Part shown: piece by piece, positions 31,201 to 35,671 of the stretch
How the letters are laid out: each line of letters begins with the position of its first letter
Position numbering within the stretch: the first letter of the stretch is position 1
Assembly (NCBI GenBank): GCA_010015745.1
Contig: ML978352.1
Span: 1-35,671, forward strand
Direction: 5' to 3'
From: Setomelanomma holmii
Taxonomy: Eukaryota > Ascomycota > Dothideomycetes > Pleosporales > Phaeosphaeriaceae
Length of the DNA stretch: 35,671 nt
Made by a program: the position numbers and the translations under genes
The notes under the pieces: model-generated
The model's database searches: none
What the model was told of the DNA's origin: nothing
Seen by the model: only the letters and a program-made list of their open reading frames with translations

Positions 31201-31774
31201 ATACCCTTCGACACAGCGGCCAAAGCTAATTCCAAACTCAGCAACAACCGCCTCAACGCAAACCGCATGCTGCGCGCGAGAAAGATTCTGGGCTACGTGG
31301 CGGAGCGCATCGAGGCCAAGGAGGAGGAGTACGAAGGAAAACTGAGGCCGGAGGAGTATTTGGAGTTGTGGTGTAATGGACAGGTACGTTGCATTCTCCT
31401 TCTATCATCTTGTGATCCGCCACGACCGACTGAATGGTTACTGCGTGCACGCGATTGAACTCGTGCTAATTCACTCATAGCTCATCCCACCTACAATGAC
31501 CCTAGCCTCTCTCCGCGCACACGTCTGGCGCGGCGGCGGCGACGTCTTGCTACACTACAAGGGCAACGGCGTCAAGGAAATCAAACCGCCCGCGCCACAT
31601 CCTGGACTCCCGTTCACGCAGCAAGGGGGCGCGAGTTCGAATGCGGGCTTGCTATCGAGTACGGGCTCGAGCAATGTTAGTGAAGGGAAGCCGAGTAGTG
31701 ATGCGGGAAGAAGCAGTACGCAGAGTAGTAGGGGAATTATTGCGGGGGAGGATAAGGCGGCGTTTGGACCATGA
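28222..31774 (+). CDS. WDR48/UAF1 orthologue (Bun107-like), deubiquitinase cofactor
   Basis: WD40 scaffold that binds and activates USP1/USP12/USP46-type ubiquitin proteases (Ubp9 with Bun107 and Bun62 in fission yeast). Exons 28222-28255, 28330-28408, 28463-29768, 29817-30027, 30078-31042, 31099-31383 and 31481-31774, 1057 aa. The start MGRSARKRISYVLPL matches the usual beginning of the family. WD repeats fill about residues 15-430, for example GVNGLAVDP, SGGRDGVICAWDL, SASSDITVKLW and TASSDQTVKVW. The ancillary segment INLGKWILRYLFSNL follows near 545. A Lys/Ser-rich disordered middle leads to the C-terminal DUF3337/ubiquitin-like region with KVSFILEPYQ and RMLRARKILGYVAERI, ending TLASLRAHVWRGGGDVLLHYK. 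Intron 2 uses an AAG acceptor; intron 6 is 97 nt. Identity is very sure. Confidence 0.95.
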
Positions 31775-31966
31775 GGGGTGGGGATGCGGATGGGAATGAA
31801 CAGGGGAGAAGGGTGTATATAGCGCATCGTACGGTTTTGATGCGCGACTTGAAATATTCGCATTCCAGGCGAACAGTATAGACGTCTACAATCGTTGTCG
31901 TCCTCCATGCTGTCTCAATCAAGAACCGTCCAACGTCATCGAATATCACATCTCCCATCAGGCCTC

Positions 31967-33511
31967 TCAACTCAATCCCAGTATGTCCAAACTTCCGCGC
32001 TCCCGAAATCCAGGCATGCTACCTCCACCCCTACTCCTCCCCTCCCCATTCTCTCCAACCTCAATCTGCCCACACGCCGCAACGGCCAACCCCCCACTCG
32101 CATGCACCATCGTCCCCACAACAGGCATTTCTCCCTCTCCCACCTGCACAACCTCATCAGCATCCACCCTTCCTTCTTTCAAATACGCATCCCGCCACAC
32201 TCTTACACACCCATCAGTCCCGCCCGCCCAGACCTCGTGTGAAACCACGTCTGGCGAGTACACCGAACTCGCCGCACTCCAAACATCAAACCCAAGTTTC
32301 TGATTCGTCTTTGCCTTCCTCCCAGCACAATGCGCAAGCGCGAAACTAAAGTTCCGCACATCGTAAATGTGCAGGACATCGCTCAGTCGCTCCGCTATGT
32401 ACAAGTACTTCCCGCACGAACTCCATTTCAGACGTGATGCACCACCTCCCATCAAATCGTCGCCTTCCTCGTTAGCGTTACGGATTTGACGGACTGGGAG
32501 CGCGAAAGTGCTGATCTTATCAGAACTCGCAGCATCGTATAACCCCACATACCGCGTTCGTGATCCAGCAGCCAAAATTCCTTCGCGGTGAAAAGTTGTC
32601 GATGGTGAGAGCGCTAAGGAGGAAATCACGCCTTTGAAACCTACGCCGCCGCCTTTACGCACGTTTCGCGCGCTGGGGATCGTGGGGATGTTGGTCGTTG
32701 GCTCATCTGTATACTCGACGTCGAAGAGCGCGATGCTGTTTTTCAACCCGGCGAAGAAGTGTGTACCGGAGTGGGAGTAAGACAGGCTGAAGGGGGCGGT
32801 CAGGGCTTCGGTGAGGGGGGATATGAGTTTGTATGAGGCTAGTGGGGTTTGGATGTCAACCATTCCGGTAGGTACCGAGGAGGGATTGGGTGAGTTGATG
32901 GCCCAGAGCGCGTTGTGTAGCGTGATATATCGGTCTCGTCGACTGATGAGGACATGTGTTGTGCTGGCATCGTTGATGTCGAATAGCGGGTTCGATGCGA
33001 AGGACCAGATTGGATCAGGCGATGTGAATTTTGCGTAGGGTGCCAGAGGTTGGGGTCGGGGGGAGGAGAAGATGGTGCTGGAAATTGGGTAGACGGTGAA
33101 AGATCGGTCGTAGGAGGATGTGAAGACGCAGGTTCCGTCGGGTGAGAGCTGGGCTTCTTGGATGCAGCTTGTGTGATGGATATCGGGGTTGTGAGTGAAG
33201 CTTGAGGTACTGGCATCAGAGCTGCTGGAGGTAGTGGACGAGTTCGAATCGGATGCTGAACTCGGCGAAGATGGTGATTGTGCTGTCGGTGTGCCTTGGG
33301 CTTCAATTTCCTCATAAGCGGATGTTTCCCTGCTTTCATCGTCACGTTCTTCCGCCTGGAGATCCTCAATAGTATCATCGTCTTGATGAGCTTCGTCTGA
33401 CACATCTTCTTCACCCTTCTCATCCTCGTCTCTCGATTCCTGCTTTTTCCATGTGGTCTGCACGACTCTCGTACTCGCTAAACACCGCACCTTCAAACCA
33501 GAGCCACTCAT
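31967..33511 (-). CDS. WD40 protein of the WRAP53/TCAB1-Swt21 type
   Basis: Single exon, 514 aa, ATG at 33511 (MSGSGLKVRC). Residues ~20-105 are a very acidic and Ser-rich low-complexity tail. The WD40 propeller starts near 110 with SCIQEAQLSPDGTCVFTSSYD and includes YSHSGTHFFAGLKNSIALFD and FKGVISSLALSPS. It goes on with ILAAGSRTRYVGLYDA, RLKWSSCGKYLYIAERLSD and VWAGGTDGCVRVWRD. The blade order, in particular GxxxxSLALSP followed by AAGSxxxxVGLYD, fits the TCAB1/WRAP53 family. That family binds CAB-box RNAs in animals and is represented in yeast by the splicing-linked Swt21. A nuclear RNP role is therefore likely but inferred. Its 3' end faces WDR48, 192 bp apart; its 5' end is 224 bp from PET8. 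Confidence 0.75.
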   Translation of the reverse strand: MSGSGLKVRCLASTRVVQTTWKKQESRDEDEKGEEDVSDEAHQDDDTIEDLQAEERDDESRETSAYEEIEAQGTPTAQSPSSPSSASDSNSSTTSSSSDASTSSFTHNPDIHHTSCIQEAQLSPDGTCVFTSSYDRSFTVYPISSTIFSSPRPQPLAPYAKFTSPDPIWSFASNPLFDINDASTTHVLISRRDRYITLHNALWAINSPNPSSVPTGMVDIQTPLASYKLISPLTEALTAPFSLSYSHSGTHFFAGLKNSIALFDVEYTDEPTTNIPTIPSARNVRKGGGVGFKGVISSLALSPSTTFHREGILAAGSRTRYVGLYDAASSDKISTFALPVRQIRNANEEGDDLMGGGASRLKWSSCGKYLYIAERLSDVLHIYDVRNFSFALAHCAGRKAKTNQKLGFDVWSAASSVYSPDVVSHEVWAGGTDGCVRVWRDAYLKEGRVDADEVVQVGEGEMPVVGTMVHASGGLAVAACGQIEVGENGEGRSRGGGSMPGFRERGSLDILGLS

Positions 33512-33735
33512 GTCTTTTCACGATACTTCATCTCTGACACTTCTCGTGCACCCGTTCGCCGAACATTCCGATCCTGGAGCTTTTCGCCGGAAGGTGGTGT
33601 CGATGTGGTTGGTTCGGACTTCCAAGAAGGTGCACTAGTAAGTTTCGCGCACGGACCTCTTCCAAAGTTGATAGCTACATCATCGATTCCGATGTCGCGT
33701 ACTCGACTTCGCGTCTTCACGTTTTCACGTCAGCC
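33512..33735. promoter_or_regulatory. Short divergent promoter between WRAP53-like gene and PET8
   Basis: Only 224 bp separate the two divergent start codons, so both promoters and both leaders must share it. No clear TATA box is visible on either strand. A pyrimidine-rich patch lies close to the carrier start. Shared control is possible but is inference from spacing alone. Confidence 0.55.
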
Positions 33736-34843
33736 ATGCAACATGTCCTCGAGCCGGGTCGCGGACGCGCATGGGTGGAGTCGCCGTATATGCGATCGCT
33801 TGTAGTAAGTGAAAAGGAAAACTCTTCGTGTTACGATTTGAGAATATGTCTCCGTTGGATATGTTTGGATATGGCGCGCGTATACTACGTTGCGTTGGTA
33901 CAAGGCTTACTATGCAGCCCTGTGATAAGTTTCTCAAGGCCTTCTGCCACTAGAAACAAGTACGAGAACATTGCCTCAAGGCTTTGGCTAATGTATTCAG
34001 GCAGGTGGTCTAGCAGGCACTACAGTAGATCTCTCCCTCTATCCTCTCGACACACTCAAGACTCGATTGCAATCCAGTGCTGGGTTCGCCGCATCTGGAG
34101 GCTTCTCAGGCATCTACAGGGGCGTCGGAAGCGCCATTGTCGGATCTGCACCTGGTGCTGCGCTCTTCTTCGTCACTTATGACTCGATAAAACGATCATT
34201 CGCCCATCCGCAATCCACGATCCAATACAATGCTGAGGGGAAACCATATAAAGAGGATGTTATAGACCCAGGGAATCAGGCACTAGTTCACATGCTAGCT
34301 GCCAGCTTGGGCGAGGTTGCTGCTTGTGCGGTACGTGTGCCAACGGAAGTTGTCAAGCAACGCGCACAAGCAAGTCAACATCCATCGTCTCTTGCGTCGT
34401 TAACGCATATTTTGAACCAGAGACATACTCGTGGACTCGCTCATGTCTGGAGGGAACTCTACCGAGGCTGGTCAATCACGATCATTCGGGAGGTGCCATT
34501 TACAATCATTCAATTCCCATTGTGGGAAGCTATGAAGCGGTATCGATGCAGTAAGACAGGTCGAAGGGAGGTCACCGGGCTGGAGGGAGGTCTGCTTGGC
34601 TCCGTAGCAGGCGCTGTCGCAGCAGGACTCACAACACCACTCGACGTCCTCAAGACAAGAATGATGCTCGCAAAAGAGAAGCAACCTATGACAACTATGC
34701 TCTCCACAATACTGAGCGAATCTGGGCCACGCGCTTTCTTTGCGGGCATTGGGCCACGGATAGGATGGATCAGTGTTGGCGGTGCCATCTTTCTGGGGAG
34801 CTATCAATGGGCTAGCAATGCCTTGGGAAGAGCAGAAGAATAG
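33736..34843 (+). CDS. PET8: Mitochondrial S-adenosylmethionine carrier (Pet8/SLC25A26 type)
   Basis: Inner-membrane carrier that imports S-adenosylmethionine into the matrix in exchange for S-adenosylhomocysteine. Model: exons 33736-33804 and 34001-34843, 303 aa. A 196-nt intron (GTAAGT, branch GGCTAAT, ATTCAG) joins ESPYMRSLV to AGGLAGTTVDLS. The three carrier signatures are PLDTLKTR at residue 38, PTEVVKQR at 137 and PLDVLKTR at 236. The helix-2 segment GSAPGAALFFVTYDS and the REVPFTIIQFPLWE and GIGPRIGWISVGGAIFLGSYQ segments are typical of the Pet8 subfamily. The 15 residues before ESPYMRS are slightly basic. An ATG-led start further right is not possible because MRSLV is itself internal to the conserved start. 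Identity is very sure. Confidence 0.95.
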
Positions 34844-35238
34844 AAGAGCGGCAGATATCTAGTAAAAAAAAGAATCCCGACTCAAGGACACAACAAACAC
34901 GATCTAAATACAACTGGACCAAGCGATTTATCTCAGGGTGACTCTCGCCCAAATTTTGCTTGCTCGTACCTCGGCCGAGACTGATCACCACAATCAACAA
35001 GAGAACAAATTTTCAGATACGAACTACTACGAGATACTCACGTAGGGTTTGACAATTCCCGCGCTCGACAGTAAAACAATCGTCATCAACAATTTCCGTG
35101 TTCGGATGGATCGGACGAGCATCTATGATTGAACAGGTTCTCGTGGGCCTGTGACGTTTGCGCGCGCGTCTCGATCTACGCTACGCACCTAGCCTTTCTT
35201 ATGGGCGCACATTGCTAGAACACACAACGCGCCATCAT
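34844..35238. other. Intergenic region between PET8 and LINE fragment
   Basis: Contains the PET8 3' UTR with an A run near 34864 and then unclassified sequence. Part of it may be the decayed 3' end of the LINE on the minus strand, but I see no poly-A tail or target-site duplication that would fix the boundary. Confidence 0.45.
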
Positions 35239-35671
35239 CTATTGGTACCGGGCCGCTCCGGATCGTGCAGATCGCTGACAGTGGTAACACCGTAGCACGA
35301 ACGTAATCGTTGGCCACTGAAGGCTGACTTTAGGAATTTGTAGGTCGACTTGAGCGTTGCCCCGTATACACCAGATAACTGACGTTGAGTCAATACACAT
35401 CCATAGCCTGCGATGGCGATGAGGGGCTAGTCTAATAGCGTGCTGGAGACCTCTCCATGCACCCACTGCTTCGGCATCGAACACATAGGATTAGGGATTA
35501 AGTGACCCCCTCCCTGTGGCAATCTGGGTCTGGGCCTGGTATATAGCATAGCCATAGGTGACAAAGCGTTCGCCGTTAATGCGTTGTTCTGATCTATCAG
35601 AGAAGATGGTGACGTCTTGGTAGGTAAGAGTATCCCACCACTTTGTGAATAATTTAGCGGCCTCAGCCTTA
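35239..35671 (-). mobile_element. Non-LTR retrotransposon fragment: RNase H domain, decayed
   Basis: Read on the minus strand from the right edge, one frame gives TIFSDRSEQRINGERFVTYG, then GRGSLNP-stop-SYVFDAEAVGAWRGL and MCIDSTSVIWCIRGNA. This is the RNase H domain of Tad-like fungal LINEs: aspartate in FSDxS (usually SDGS), glutamate in AEAVGA and aspartate in CIDSTSV are the three acidic catalytic positions. An in-frame TAA at 35491-35493 breaks it. After GNAQVDLQ the expected ending with the PGH motif is missing, which suggests a frameshift or truncation. The reverse transcriptase part would lie beyond the window's right end. It is an inactive remnant or the 3' portion of one. Confidence 0.85.

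Overview
This window is nuclear DNA of a filamentous ascomycete (Pezizomycotina). The lineage call is inference. It rests on short spliceosomal introns (mostly 46-63 nt), a COT-1/NDR kinase, a HET-domain gene, a long MFS sugar transporter, ankyrin proteins and a Tad-like LINE fragment. A dothideomycete is plausible, but I cannot prove the class from sequence alone. I rebuilt gene models by joining exons so that the reading frame closes exactly; all totals below are multiples of three.

Layout, left to right. 1-2.5 kb is gene-poor and holds a degenerate intron-bearing tRNA-Ile relic and a short tandem repeat. 2.5-5.5 kb has SEN54 (tRNA splicing endonuclease subunit) and a short-chain dehydrogenase, both +. 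5.9-7.4 kb is an ankyrin-repeat gene (-). 8.3-11.0 kb is a nine-exon MFS sugar transporter (+). 11.5-12.7 kb holds a convergent pair of small, related, unrecognised genes (A and C), followed by an AT-rich stretch with a BED-like zinc-finger fragment. 14.3 kb is RPB12. 15.3-17.4 kb is the COT-1/NDR kinase (-). 18.8-21.9 kb is a 1024-aa coiled-coil protein (-). 23.6 kb is a probable VPS37 (ESCRT-I). 24.7 kb is a third member (B) of the small family. 25.3-27.4 kb is a HET-domain pseudogene with four in-frame stops. 28.2-31.8 kb is WDR48/Bun107 (+). 32.0-33.5 kb is a WRAP53/TCAB1-like WD40 protein (-), divergent from the PET8-type mitochondrial S-adenosylmethionine carrier at 33.7-34.8 kb. The right edge runs into the RNase H domain of a decayed LINE.

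Most genes are conserved housekeeping functions: RNA processing, transcription, morphogenesis, membrane traffic, deubiquitination and mitochondrial SAM import. They do not form an evident metabolic cluster. Accessory material sits between them: the HET pseudogene, transposon fragments and the small A/B/C family. The most novel item is that family. Its members share a motif pattern and one phase-1 intron at the same place, and I do not recognise it. Splicing is also unusual: by my models two introns use GC donors, four use AAG acceptors, and the transporter's first coding exon is only its ATG.
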